NCBI GenBank assembly: GCA_029721435.1
Contig: CM056574.1
Span: 5,308,501 to 5,372,500 of the forward strand
Length of the DNA: 64,000 nt
Source of the DNA: Gymnothorax reevesii
Lineage: Eukaryota; Chordata; Actinopteri; Anguilliformes; Muraenidae
Direction of reading: 5' to 3'
How positions within the stretch are numbered: the first letter of the stretch is position 1; every line of letters starts with the position of its first letter. The notes beneath the pieces were generated by a model, which saw nothing but the letters and a program-made list of their open reading frames with translations, ran no database searches and had not been told where the DNA came from. Below are positions 43,379 to 53,240 of the stretch, piece by piece. The position numbers and the translations under genes were made by a program.

Positions 43379-46315
43379 ATGGATGATTTCTTGGCATCAC
43401 CAACCGTAGGGGTTTTGAAGTCTTTTAAAAAGACAGAACTGCTAGAAATTTGCAGACAGTTGGAGCTGACAGAGGTAAAACCAGCCATGCGAAAAGCAAG
43501 ACTGGCTAGAGAGATAGTTGAATATTACATTGATGAAAATGTGTTTGCACCAGGAGATCTGGAACAGTTTCCAGTGGAAAATCCAAATATAGAAATGGAA
43601 CTTAAATTAAAAATGCTAGAGATTGAAAGGGAGGAAAGAGAAAAAGAAAGGGAGGAAAAAGAGAAAGAAAGGGAAGAAAGAGAAAAAGAAAGGGAGGAAA
43701 AAGAAAAACAAAGAGAATTTGAGAGGGAAGAAAAAGAAAAAAAAAAGCAGTGTGAGTTAGAAAAATTAGCAAGAGAAGAAAAACAAAGAGAATTTGAGTT
43801 AGAAAAATTTGCAAGACAGAGAGATTTTGAATTAGAGAAATTCGATAGAGAAGAAAGACTCCAAATGGAGCAACTAAAAATAAAAATTCAAAGTGAAAAT
43901 AAATTTCGGGCTAGCCAGGAGGTAAAACTGGTGCCTCCATTTTCAGAAAAGGATGTTGACAACTATTTCCAGTGTTTTGAAAAGGTAGCAAAGAGTTGCC
44001 AGTGGCCAAAGGAACACTGGCCTCTGATGTTGCAAACTGTCCTCAAGGGTAAAGCTCAACAAGCCTATTCGGCTTTGTCTGCAGATGATTCCTCTGATTA
44101 TGAGGTTGTCAAAAAGGTTATTTTGAGAGCTTATGAGTTGGTTCCAGAGGCTTACCGACAGAAATTCAGAGGTCTGAAGAAATCTGAAAATCAGACTTAT
44201 GTTGAATTTGCTAATGAAAAGCAGGTTTGCTTTGAGCGCTGGTGTACTTCTATGGAGGTCAAGGATGATTTCAACTCACTAAAAGAGATGGTGTTAGTTG
44301 AAGAATTCAAGAACTGTGTTAAGGATGATGTTAAGACCTACCTTAATGAGAAGCAAGCACTGAACTTGCAATCAGCTGCCAAATTTGCAGATGAATATGT
44401 TCTCACTCATAAGTCCAAATTTCAGTCTAGCAGTAACAATAAATGGTCCCAATTTCAGAAAAAGGGTTACGGTGATACCCAAGATTCCTCACCCAAAGAC
44501 AAAGACAAATCTGGTGATGGTGCTCAGAAATCCAGTAATAGGTCTGATCAAAGTGTGAAAGCTGACAGTGACAAAAGTGGTCTAGTTTGCAGTTATTGCA
44601 AGAAATCTGGTCATGTTACAACTAACTGTTGGTTCCTTAAAGCTAAGAAAGAAAAAGAAAAGGATACCAAACCAAATGCCTTTGTGAAAACAAGGTTAGA
44701 AACCCCTGTAGTAGACAACCAATCTGCTAAATTGCCTGCTTCTTGTGGGGCTAAAAAGCCTAATACAGCTGACTTTGTGAGGGAGGAATTTCTTCCATTT
44801 GTGTCAGAGGGATTTGTGGCTCTGAATGAGCATACTACTCCTGTCCCCATATATATCCTAAGGGATACCGGAGCTTCTCAGTCACTTTTGTTGATGGACT
44901 CCTTGGAGTTACGTGATGAGACCGCTTCAGGGGATTTCATACTTGTACAAGGTATTGAAGGGAGGACTGTATCTGTACCCCTGCGCTCTATATTCTTGAA
45001 GTCAGATTTAGTTACAGGACAGGTAAAGGTGGGACTTATGTCAAGTCTACCTATAAAGGGTGTTTCTCTGTTGCTAGGCAATGACCTGGCTGGGGGCAAA
45101 GTAGTTCCCCCTGTACATCTTACTTCACAGCCGAGCACTGAAAATGGGGATGAGGACCCATCTCTGTATCCTTCTTGCGCAGTGACTCGTGCTATGGCCA
45201 AGAAGGCTAAAGAAGATGATGTTGTGGTGCCGTCCAGTACATTGAATAGTCAGGACTCAGGTGGTTCGCCTCATGACTCTGATTGGCCTACTATGGTTTC
45301 TCCGTTTGAGGACTTATCAGATACTTTTATCAGTTCTCTATTCAGCCAGCCGGATGGGTCTGGTGATTCTGATGTGTCTGGAGACTTGTCTCTGTCCAGA
45401 AAGCGGTTGATTGAGGAGCAAACTAATGATCCTGAAATTGGTGTACTAAAGAGGAGAGCCCTTCCTGAAAAAGAAATAGATGCAGTTCCAGTTGGGTATT
45501 ATCTCAAGGATGGTGTGTTGATGCGGAAGTGGCGCCCTCCTGATATCCCTGCCAATGCAGATTGGGCAGTGGTCAGGCAAATTGTTGTTCCGAAGGTCTA
45601 TAGGAATGAGATCTTAACAATGGCTCATAGTTTACCTTTAGGAGGTCATCTTGGTGTTAACAAGACTGTTGATAAGATCATGAAACACTTCTTTTGGCCT
45701 GGGCTTCGGAAAGACGTTTCCAACTTTTGCAAAACCTGTCACACTTGTCAGGTAGTTGGAAAACACCAGTTAGACCCACCTGTAGCTCCATTGCAGCCTA
45801 TCCCAGCATTTGGGGAGCCATTCTCTAGGGTCATTGTTGATTGCGTTGGTCCATTACCCAAGACTAGATCTGGAAATCAGTACTTGTTGACAATCATGTG
45901 TGCATCTACCAGATTCCCCGAAGCCATACCTCTACGTAACATCAAGGCAACTGCAATCTCGAAGGCTTTGATAAAGTTCTTCACGTTGTTTGGTCTTCCC
46001 AGGGAAATTCAGTCAGACCAAGGTAGCAATTTCACTTCAGGATTGTTTCAGCAGGTTGTGTATGAACTAGGTGCAAAACAGATTCTTTCTAGTGCCTATC
46101 ATCCAGAAAGTCAGGGTGCCTTAGAGCGGTTTCATTCCACTCTCAAGACAATGATGAGGACTTATTGTTATGACCATGAGAAAGACTGGGATGAAGGGGT
46201 TCATTTGCTGTTGTTTGCAGCTAGAGAAGCAGTGCAGGAGTCTACTGGATTCAGTCCATTTGAGCTAGTGTTTGGTCATGAAGTGAGAGGACCTTTGCTA
46301 TTATTGAGTGAATAA
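43379..46315 (+). CDS. Gmr1-A gag-protease-integrase
   Basis: ATG 43379 chosen over the upstream GTG at 43346: it is the first ATG and matches the start of the family B protein. 978 codons to TAA 46313-46315. Residues ~75-180: E/K/R-rich coiled coil. ~200-340: capsid-like region ([44 protein letters not shown]) with SCAN-like end. ~403: CCHC knuckle. ~495: protease D-T-G ([13 protein letters not shown]). ~754-787: integrase H-H-C-C. Catalytic core: D (VIVDCVGP), D at codon 880 (QSDQGSNF), E at codon 916 (GALERFH): D-35-E. The stop cuts the integrase just after FELVFGHEVRGPLLL; the same frame continues beyond it. Confidence 0.95.
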   Translation: MDDFLASPTVGVLKSFKKTELLEICRQLELTEVKPAMRKARLAREIVEYYIDENVFAPGDLEQFPVENPNIEMELKLKMLEIEREEREKEREEKEKEREEREKEREEKEKQREFEREEKEKKKQCELEKLAREEKQREFELEKFARQRDFELEKFDREERLQMEQLKIKIQSENKFRASQEVKLVPPFSEKDVDNYFQCFEKVAKSCQWPKEHWPLMLQTVLKGKAQQAYSALSADDSSDYEVVKKVILRAYELVPEAYRQKFRGLKKSENQTYVEFANEKQVCFERWCTSMEVKDDFNSLKEMVLVEEFKNCVKDDVKTYLNEKQALNLQSAAKFADEYVLTHKSKFQSSSNNKWSQFQKKGYGDTQDSSPKDKDKSGDGAQKSSNRSDQSVKADSDKSGLVCSYCKKSGHVTTNCWFLKAKKEKEKDTKPNAFVKTRLETPVVDNQSAKLPASCGAKKPNTADFVREEFLPFVSEGFVALNEHTTPVPIYILRDTGASQSLLLMDSLELRDETASGDFILVQGIEGRTVSVPLRSIFLKSDLVTGQVKVGLMSSLPIKGVSLLLGNDLAGGKVVPPVHLTSQPSTENGDEDPSLYPSCAVTRAMAKKAKEDDVVVPSSTLNSQDSGGSPHDSDWPTMVSPFEDLSDTFISSLFSQPDGSGDSDVSGDLSLSRKRLIEEQTNDPEIGVLKRRALPEKEIDAVPVGYYLKDGVLMRKWRPPDIPANADWAVVRQIVVPKVYRNEILTMAHSLPLGGHLGVNKTVDKIMKHFFWPGLRKDVSNFCKTCHTCQVVGKHQLDPPVAPLQPIPAFGEPFSRVIVDCVGPLPKTRSGNQYLLTIMCASTRFPEAIPLRNIKATAISKALIKFFTLFGLPREIQSDQGSNFTSGLFQQVVYELGAKQILSSAYHPESQGALERFHSTLKTMMRTYCYDHEKDWDEGVHLLLFAAREAVQESTGFSPFELVFGHEVRGPLLLLSE

Positions 46316-48193
46316 TGGCAAGAGGAAGAGCCGCAAATCAGTCTGTTAGACTATGTTAGCAAGTTCAAGGAAAGATTGCGTGCAGCTTGTGACCTTGCCA
46401 AAGAGAACTTGAAATCAAGTCAGGGAAAAATGAAAACTTGGTATGATCATAAGGCTAGAAGCCGTGAGTTTAAACCAGGAGAAATGGTCCTTGTGTTGTT
46501 TCCCTTGCAGTCCAATCCATTGCAGGCTAGATTTCATGGTCCTTATGAAATTCTGACAAAACTCAATGATCTCAATTACATTGTGAAGACTCCAGATAGG
46601 AGAAAACCAAAACAATTGTGTCATATTAACATGCTAAAGCCTTATCATGACAGAAATGCTAGGGTTGCAGCTGTCACTTCAGATTCTCCAATGGTCGAAA
46701 CGTGTGAAGATGAGGGGGAGTTTCAAGATGATGAACCAAGAATTAAAGCTGAAGTTCTTTCATGTAAATTGTCAAACACTGAAGTGTTGCAAAATCTTGA
46801 TGTAAAACTCCAGCACTTAGAACCCTCACAGAGAGATCAGTTTGAAAGGTTGATCAAGAAATATGAGGATTTGTTTCCTGATGTTCCAAAGAGAGTTACT
46901 ATAGCCTCTCATGATGTAGATGTTGGTGATACCAAATCAATAAAACAGCATCCATACCGGATGAATCCTGAAAAGAGAAAGATTGCTGAGAAAGAGGTTG
47001 AGTACATGTTAAAACATGATATTATCAGACCCTCCAACTCCGATTGGAGTTCACCCTGTGTGCTAGTTCCAAAACCTGATGGAAGTACTAGATTCTGTAC
47101 AGATTATCGCAAAGTCAATGCTGTAACTAGAACTGATGTATTTCCAATACCTAGGATTGATGATTGTATTGATAGTGTAGGGCAAGCAAAGTTTCTGACC
47201 AAGATTGATTTATTGAAGGGTTATTGGTGTGTGCCTTTAACTGAGAGGGCCAAGAGCATCTCTGCTTTTGCCACACCATCTGGATTGTACCAGTATGAAG
47301 TCCTACCCTTTGGCATGAAAAATGCCCCAGCCACATTCCAAAGGATGATACAGTCTACAATCGCCGGATTGCCACACACGGGTGCATACATCGATGACCT
47401 GATCACATGGAGTGACTCCTGGGAAGAACATCTAAAAGATGTAGAGACGTTGTTCCAGCGCCTGACCCAGGCTAACCTGACTGTTAACCTGAGCAAGAGT
47501 GACTTTGGTTGTGCTACTGTCACCTATCTTGGCTACGTCATAGGCCAGGGTAAGGTGGCACCCATAAATGCTAAAGTCCAAGCCATCATGGACTTTCCAG
47601 TTCCTGACAACAAAAAAGCTTTGCGCCGCTTCCTTGGAATGAATGGGTACTACCGCAAGTTCTGCAAGAACTTTGCTGAGATTGCTCTCAGTCTAACTAA
47701 CCAACTGAAGAAAGGCGTAAAGTTCACCTGGGATGATGCATGCCAGAGAGCCTTCGATCACCTGAAGTCTCTGCTGTGTCACTTCCCCGTGCTCAAATCT
47801 CCTGACTTCAACAAACCGTTCTCCATCGCGGTCGATGCTAGCGACCAAGCTTGTGGATCTGTGCTCCTACAGAGAAGTGACTCTGATGACATTGAGCATC
47901 CCGTGGCATACTTCTCCAGGAAGTTCAATCGCCACCAAAGGAACTATTCCACAATAGAGAAGGAACTGTTGGCTCTGGTCCTTTCTTTACAACACTTTGA
48001 GGTTTATGTTTGTACAGGACAAAAGCCAATGATTGTGTACACTGACCACAATCCGTTAATGTTTTTGAGTAAGATGAAAAACAAGAATCGGAGATTGTTG
48101 AATTGGAGTTTGATTTTACAGGAGTTTGACTTGGAAATTAAGCATGTGAAGGGTACAGACAATGTAATTGCTGATTGCTTATCCCGTGTTTGA
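46316..48193 (+). CDS. Gmr1-A integrase C-terminus, RT and RNase H
   Basis: In the same frame as the upstream part, separated by one TAA; no good ATG at its start, so expression would need read-through or a different founder copy. Holds the integrase GPY/F-like module (FHGPYEILTKLNDLNYIVKT), RT (SDWSSPCVLVPKPDGSTRFC, KIDLLKGYWCVPL, LPFGMKNAPATFQRM, YIDDL at 47387-47401), connection, and RNase H (AVDASDQACGSV, STIEKELLALVLSL, YTDHNPL). Ends ADCLSRV, TGA 48191-48193. Confidence 0.95.
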   Translation, partial: WQEEEPQISLLDYVSKFKERLRAACDLAKENLKSSQGKMKTWYDHKARSREFKPGEMVLVLFPLQSNPLQARFHGPYEILTKLNDLNYIVKTPDRRKPKQLCHINMLKPYHDRNARVAAVTSDSPMVETCEDEGEFQDDEPRIKAEVLSCKLSNTEVLQNLDVKLQHLEPSQRDQFERLIKKYEDLFPDVPKRVTIASHDVDVGDTKSIKQHPYRMNPEKRKIAEKEVEYMLKHDIIRPSNSDWSSPCVLVPKPDGSTRFCTDYRKVNAVTRTDVFPIPRIDDCIDSVGQAKFLTKIDLLKGYWCVPLTERAKSISAFATPSGLYQYEVLPFGMKNAPATFQRMIQSTIAGLPHTGAYIDDLITWSDSWEEHLKDVETLFQRLTQANLTVNLSKSDFGCATVTYLGYVIGQGKVAPINAKVQAIMDFPVPDNKKALRRFLGMNGYYRKFCKNFAEIALSLTNQLKKGVKFTWDDACQRAFDHLKSLLCHFPVLKSPDFNKPFSIAVDASDQACGSVLLQRSDSDDIEHPVAYFSRKFNRHQRNYSTIEKELLALVLSLQHFEVYVCTGQKPMIVYTDHNPLMFLSKMKNKNRRLLNWSLILQEFDLEIKHVKGTDNVIADCLSRV

Positions 48194-48326
48194 ATGTGTA
48201 TATATATATCATGTGTTTGAATATTGTATGATATGTATATATAGACAAGTGTTCACTTAACCATTTTGTGTTGAAAAGAAAAATTTTGCCTTTATGAGTC
48301 AAAATTTTTCCCTTTTGGAATGGAGG

Positions 48327-48817
48327 TGTAATGTGAATATAGGCCACTAGATGGCAGTATTTACCTTTTTTTGGTAAAGCTCAGACTGGAGTCATGTTTA
48401 GACATGTCCTGGACATGTCTGGGGCAAGTCTCAGAAAATTAAAAAAAAAGAGGTCTAAATGTGGGTGGGGTCAGCAAAAGAGTATATAAGGAAAAGAATT
48501 GAGACAGTAAAGTAGTAGGAGAAATTGCAAGAAGATGACCAGACCTGCCATTCTGTTCAAGACCTGTGACGTTTCTTTTGTGGATTTCTTTGCCTGTGTT
48601 TGAGCATTTTCATCATCCAGGACATCACCAAGCCACCCCACAAAAAGGGACTGTAATTATTTCTGTTTTTTTTTTTATGTCTTCAATCTTGGTCAGTTAG
48701 TTAGTTGTTATTAGTCTTTGTCTGTTTAATTAAATGTGTTTAAGTTTTAAATTGTGTCTGTCATCCCTTGCTGTTGCTGTTGTGTTATAAATGTAAGAAC
48801 AAATTGGGGCCATAACA
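48327..48817 (+). repeat. Gmr1-A 3' LTR (young copy)
   Basis: 491 bp, same sequence as 42772-43262 by eye, including CTCF-like site 48344-48357. Confidence 0.95.
48344..48357 (+). promoter_or_regulatory. CTCF-consensus site, second LTR
   Basis: Same 14-mer at the same LTR offset as in the partner LTR. Confidence 0.6.
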
Positions 48818-51162
48818 GTACATTACCCAAGACTAGATCTGGAAATCAATACTTGTTGACAATCATGTGTGCATCTACCAGATTCCCTGAAGCCATACCT
48901 CTATGCAACATTACGGTAACTGCAATCTCGAAAGCTTTGATAAAGTTCTTCACGTTGTTTGGCCTTCCCAGAGAAATTCAGTCAGACTAAGGTAGCAATT
49001 TCACTTCAGGATTGTTTCAGCAGGTTGTGTATGAACTAGGTGCGAAGCAGATTCTTTCTAGTGCCCATTATCCAGAGAGTCAGGGTGCCTTAGAGCGGTT
49101 TCATTCCACTCTCAAGACAATGATGAGGACTTATTGTTATGACCATGAGAAAGACTGGGATGAAGGTGTTCATTTGCAGTTGTTTGCAGCTAGAGAAGCA
49201 GTGCAGGAGTCTACTGGATTCAGTCCATTTGAGCTAGTGTTTGGTCATGAAGTGAGAGGACCTTTGCTATTATTGAGTGAACAATGGTAAGAGGAAGAGC
49301 CGCACATCAGTCTGTTAGACTATGTTAGCAAGTTCAAGGAAAGATTGCGTGCAGCTTGTGACCTAGCCAAAGAGAACTTGAAATCAAGTCAGGGAAAAAT
49401 GAAAACTTGGTATGATCATAAGGCTAGAAGCCGTGAGTTTAAACCAGGAGACAAGGTCCTTGTGTTGTTTCCCTTGCAGTCCAATCCATTGCAGGCTAGA
49501 TTTCATGGTCCTTATGAAATTCTGACAAAACTCAATGATCTCAATTACATTGTGAAGACTCCAGATAGGAGAAAACCAAAACAATTGTGTCATATTAACA
49601 TGCTAAAGCCTTATCATGACAGAAATGCTAGGGTTGCAGCTGTCACTTCAGATTCTTCAATGGTCGAAACGTGTGAAGAAGAGGGGGAGTTTCAAGATGA
49701 TGAACCAAGAATTAAAGCTGAAGTTCTTTCATGTAAATTGTCAAACACTGAAGTGTTGCAAAATCTTGATGTAAAACTCCAGCACTTAGAACCCTCACAG
49801 AGAAATCAGTTTGAGAGGTTGATCAAGAAATATGAGGATCTGTTTCCTGATGTTCCAAATAGAGTTTCTATAGCCTCTCATGATGTAGATGTTGGTGATG
49901 CCAAACCAATAAAACAGCATCCGTACCGGATGAATCCTGAAAAGAGAAAGATTGCTGAGAAAGAGGTTGAGTACATGTTAAAACATGATATTATCAGACC
50001 CTCCAACTCCGATTGGAGTTCACCCTGTGTGCTAGTTCCAAAACCTGATGGAAGTACTAGATTCTGTACAGATTATCGCAAAGTCAATGCTGTAACTAGA
50101 ACTGATGTGTTTCCAATACCTAGGATTGATGATTGTATTGATAGTGTAGGGCAAGCAAAGTTTCTGACCAAGATTGATTTATTGAAGGGTTATTGGTGTG
50201 TGCCTTTAACTGAGAGGGCCAAGAGCATCTCTGCTTTTGCCACACCATCTGGATTGTACCAGTATGAAGTCCTACCCTTTGGCATGAAAAATGCCCCGGC
50301 CACGTTCCAAAGGATGATACAGTCTACAATCGCTGGATTGCCACACACGGGTGCGTACATCGATGACCTGATCACATGGAGTGACTCCTGGGAAGAACAT
50401 CTAAAAGATGTAGAGACGTTGTTCCAGCGCCTGACCCAGGCTAACCTGACTGTTAACCTGAGCAAGAGTGACTTTGGTTGTGCTACTGTCACCTATCTTG
50501 GCTACGTCATAGGCCAGGGTAAGGTGGCACCCATAAATGCTAAAGTCCAAGCCATCATGGACTTTCCAGTTCCTGACATCAAAAAAGCTTTGCGCCGCTT
50601 CCTTGGAATGATCGGGTACTACCACAAGTTCTGCAAGAACTTTGCTGAGATTGCTCTCAGTCTAACTAACCAACTGAAGAAAGGTGTAAAGTTCACTTGG
50701 GATGATGCATGCCAGAGAGCCTTCGATCGCCTGAAGTCTCTGCTGTGTCACTTCCCCGTGCTCAAATCTCCTGACTTCAACAAATCGTTCTCCATCGCGG
50801 TCGATGCTAGCGACCAAGCTTGTGGATCTGTGCTCCTACAGAGAAGTGACTCTGATGACATTGAGCATCCCGTGGCATACTTCTCCAGGAAGTTCAATCG
50901 CCACCAAAGGAACTATTCCACAATAGAGAAGGAGTTGTTGGCTCTGGTCCTTTCTTTACAACACTTTGAGGTTTATGTTTGTACAGGACAAAAGCCAATG
51001 ATTGTGTACACTGACCACAATCCGTTAATGTTTTTAAGTAAGATGAAAAACAAGAATCGGAGATTGTTGAATTGGAGTTTGATTTTACAGGAGTTTGACT
51101 TAGAAATTAAGCATGTGAAGGGTACAGACAATGTAATTGCTGATTGCTTATCCCGTGTTTGA
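48818..51162 (+). pseudogene. Gmr1-A integrase-RT-RNase H, right part of older copy
   Basis: Resumes the integrase core (KTRSGNQYLLTIMCASTRF). Stops at TAA 48988-48990 (within the second catalytic Asp box, right after the Asp) and TAA 49288-49290. From there the frame is open to TGA 51160-51162: C-terminal integrase, RT with YIDDL (about 50356-50370), RNase H with VDASDQACGSVLL, EKELLALVLSLQ, YTDHNPLMFL and DNVIADCLSRV. Confidence 0.92.
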
Positions 51163-51299
51163 ATATGTAAATATATGTCACGTGTTTATTTGAATATTGT
51201 ATGATATGTATATATAGACAAGTGTCCACTTAACCATTTTGTATTGAAAAGAAAAATTTTGCCTTTATGAGTCAAAATTTTTCCCTTTTGGAATGGAGG

Positions 51300-51791
51300 T
51301 GTAATGTGAATATAGGCCACTAGATGGCAGTATTTACCTTTTTTTTATTCAGCTCAGACTGGAGCTATGTTTAGACATGTCCTGGACATGTCTGGGGCAA
51401 GTCCCCGAAAAATAAAAAAAAAGGTCTAGATGTGGGCGGGGTCTGCAAAAGAGTATATAAAGAGTAGAATTGAGACAGTAAAGGGGTAGGAGAAATTACA
51501 AGAAGATGACCAGACCTGCAATTCTGTTCAAGACCTGTGACGTTTCTTTTGTGGATTTCTTTGCCTGTGTTTGAGCATTTTCATCATCCAGGACATCACC
51601 AAGCCACCCCCACGAAAAGGGATTGTAAATATTTATGTTTTGTACATAATTCAATCTTGGTCTTTCGGTTAGTTAGTTGTTATTGTCTTTGATAATTAAA
51701 TGTGTTTGAGTTTTTAAAACTGTGTCTGTCATCCCTTGCTGTTGCTGTTGCTGTCGTGTTATAAATGTAATAACAAATTGGGGCCATAACA
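51300..51791 (+). repeat. Gmr1-A 3' LTR of the older copy
   Basis: 492 bp, TGTAATGTGAATATAGG ... GGGGCCATAACA. Clearly diverged from the inner LTR pair (for instance TTTATTCAGC for TTTGGTAAAGC near 51348), so it belongs to the older element. A purine tract GGAATGGAGG precedes it. Confidence 0.93.
51317..51330 (+). promoter_or_regulatory. CTCF-consensus site, older LTR
   Basis: Same 14-mer kept unchanged in a diverged LTR. Confidence 0.6.
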
Positions 51792-52009
51792 CTAGCGTGT
51801 GCACATTTACACTCAATTCATCAAACTTTTCTTTATTTTGTAGTCACTTCGAGTGAGTAACCATAAGAGTACATTAGCTAATGCTGGAAATTATTAATGC
51901 ATTATATTCAAATGTATTATCAATCAAAAACTAACAAAAGCATTATTGTATTGATCTATTGCTGAATTGTTGTCTTAATTAATTATATATCCAAATGCAT
52001 TGATAATTG

Positions 52010-52314
52010 GCATGGTGGCATAGTAGTTTGCAATGTTACCTCACAGCAAGAAGGGGCCTTTCTGTGTGGAGTTTTCATGTTCTCCCCGTGTTCGCGTGGG
52101 TTTTCTCCGTGTACTCCGGTTTCCCCCACCCACAAAAACATGCATCATAGGAACACTCCAACCAGTACCCCTGACCAAAGAACTGGCTTTTGAACTGGAG
52201 TTGGTCCCCGGGCGCTGCTCTGTGGCTGCCCACTGCTCTTAACTTAGGATGGGTCAAATGCAGAGGACAAATTACCCCACGGGGTTCAATAAAGTGTATC
52301 TTATCTTATCTTAA
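52010..52314 (+). mobile_element. V-SINE
   Basis: GCATGGTGGCATAGTAG head with ACCTCACAGCAAGAAGG, conserved V-SINE centre (TTCTGTGTGGAGTT..ATGTTCTCCCCGTGT, GTGGGTTTTCTCC), then GGCTGCCCACTGCTC and GGTCAAATGCAGAGGACAAA, ending in (TCTTA)n. Part of the tRNA-like head seems deleted. Confidence 0.88.
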
Positions 52315-53123
52315 TCAAGTATTAATTGATATTTACTGAAACAATGTATTAATAATCAAGTATTCAATTAAGCAATGTATATCTGGGATTTTCAACTGCT
52401 TGTAACGGAGACTTTTTGTTCCTCTTATTTAAAGAACACAGAAGTACTAAATTTAAAGTCAAGAGGTGAACCATAGTTGAAGTCTCGGCCTAACTGCAAG
52501 CTGAAATTTATAGCTGCAAGCCAGACAATGACTAAGGAGGGGGAAAGAGCAGTGATATGTTGAGTAATACCATGTAAGGCGAAGGCCAAGTAAGAAGAAC
52601 ATGTTTAGTTTGAGAAGGGGCACAACTGTTGGCTCTCATGGAAAAACTGAGCTAATCAGGTTGATGTATTGTGAGGCGAATGGATGATGTAAAAGCCCTC
52701 TCCGCAGAATAAGATATTATAAACACTGAACTGATGAGAAACTCTGGGCTGCTCTCAGCCCTCTGGTCCTCTACTACCAGAGATTCTGTACTCAAAGAAG
52801 TTTCTGTTTATCTGAGTATTCTTCTTTCCAACTCTTTGCTAAAGATCATCAGCTGTATATGGTTTCTGTATCATTTGATGGTTTAAAACCCATTTTTCAT
52901 TTGTCTGCATGTGTGCACATGTATTTACCTTATTGTACTCATGTTTTTACCTTCTGAATTATTATAGTAAAATTGTTGAACTGCTAAACTGTTTTTGGGT
53001 CCTTCATTTAAAAGTCAATGCTAACCAGTACGAATTCCTCAACACTAACTAGCTAACTTGCGTCTCTTTTGTTGCTCAGCATAGGCCAACAGACACTTTG
53101 ACCGTGATCACATTTTGACAATG
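52315..53123. other. Unassigned; possibly an old LTR
   Basis: 52480-53035 has a TATAAACACTG box followed by GCTGCTCTCAGCCCTCTGG and a pyrimidine-rich stretch, reminiscent of a retroviral-type LTR. No partner, primer site or target duplication was found, so this stays open. Confidence 0.25.
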
Positions 53124-53240
53124 GCAGATCTATTGTTAGTGGATTATGCTTCTTTCCGACGTGAGAGGAACTTTCGGCACAGAGATCTCATCCAGGAAAG
53201 TAACGAGTGGCTGCTCGTTTTGTGTGGCACCCAATAAGTA
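53124..53240 (+). pseudogene. Harbinger transposase N-terminal fragment
   Basis: ATG 53124, reads MADLLLVDYASFRRERNFRH then RDLIQESNEWLL, like the 'RRERxFRxRxDxxxxSDEWL' start of fish Harbinger transposases. Stop at 53235-53237. Nothing else of the protein seen. Confidence 0.45.

Larger units (their letters stand above)
42772..48817 (+). mobile_element. Young Gmr1 family A Ty3/gypsy element, full length
   Basis: 6046 bp: LTR 42772-43262, primer site, one gag-pol frame (43379-48193), purine tract GGAATGGAGG (48317-48326), LTR 48327-48817. Exact 4-bp duplication GTAC at 42768-42771 and 48818-48821. Both LTRs are 491 bp and I found no difference reading them side by side, so insertion is very recent. 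Order of domains: gag, protease, integrase, RT, RNase H. It sits inside an older copy of itself. Confidence 0.96.
40865..51791 (+). mobile_element. Older Gmr1 family A copy, split by a younger copy
   Basis: Left piece 40865-42771 (gag, protease, start of integrase), right piece 48818-51791 (rest of integrase, RT, RNase H, 3' LTR 51300-51791). The two pieces join at the GTAC duplication flanking the inner element. The 5' LTR and early gag are missing. A SINE (40975-41267) is also nested. CTAG follows the LTR; its partner cannot be checked. Confidence 0.93.

Noticed and set aside
42772..51791. Tandem LTR-internal-LTR-internal-LTR array formed by recombination
   Set aside because: The GTAC duplication and the exact interruption of the older integrase gene show an insertion instead.
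52380..53035. Solo retroviral LTR
   Set aside because: TATA-like and pyrimidine-rich blocks are suggestive, but no target duplication, second copy or internal sequence was found. Kept only as a low-confidence note.
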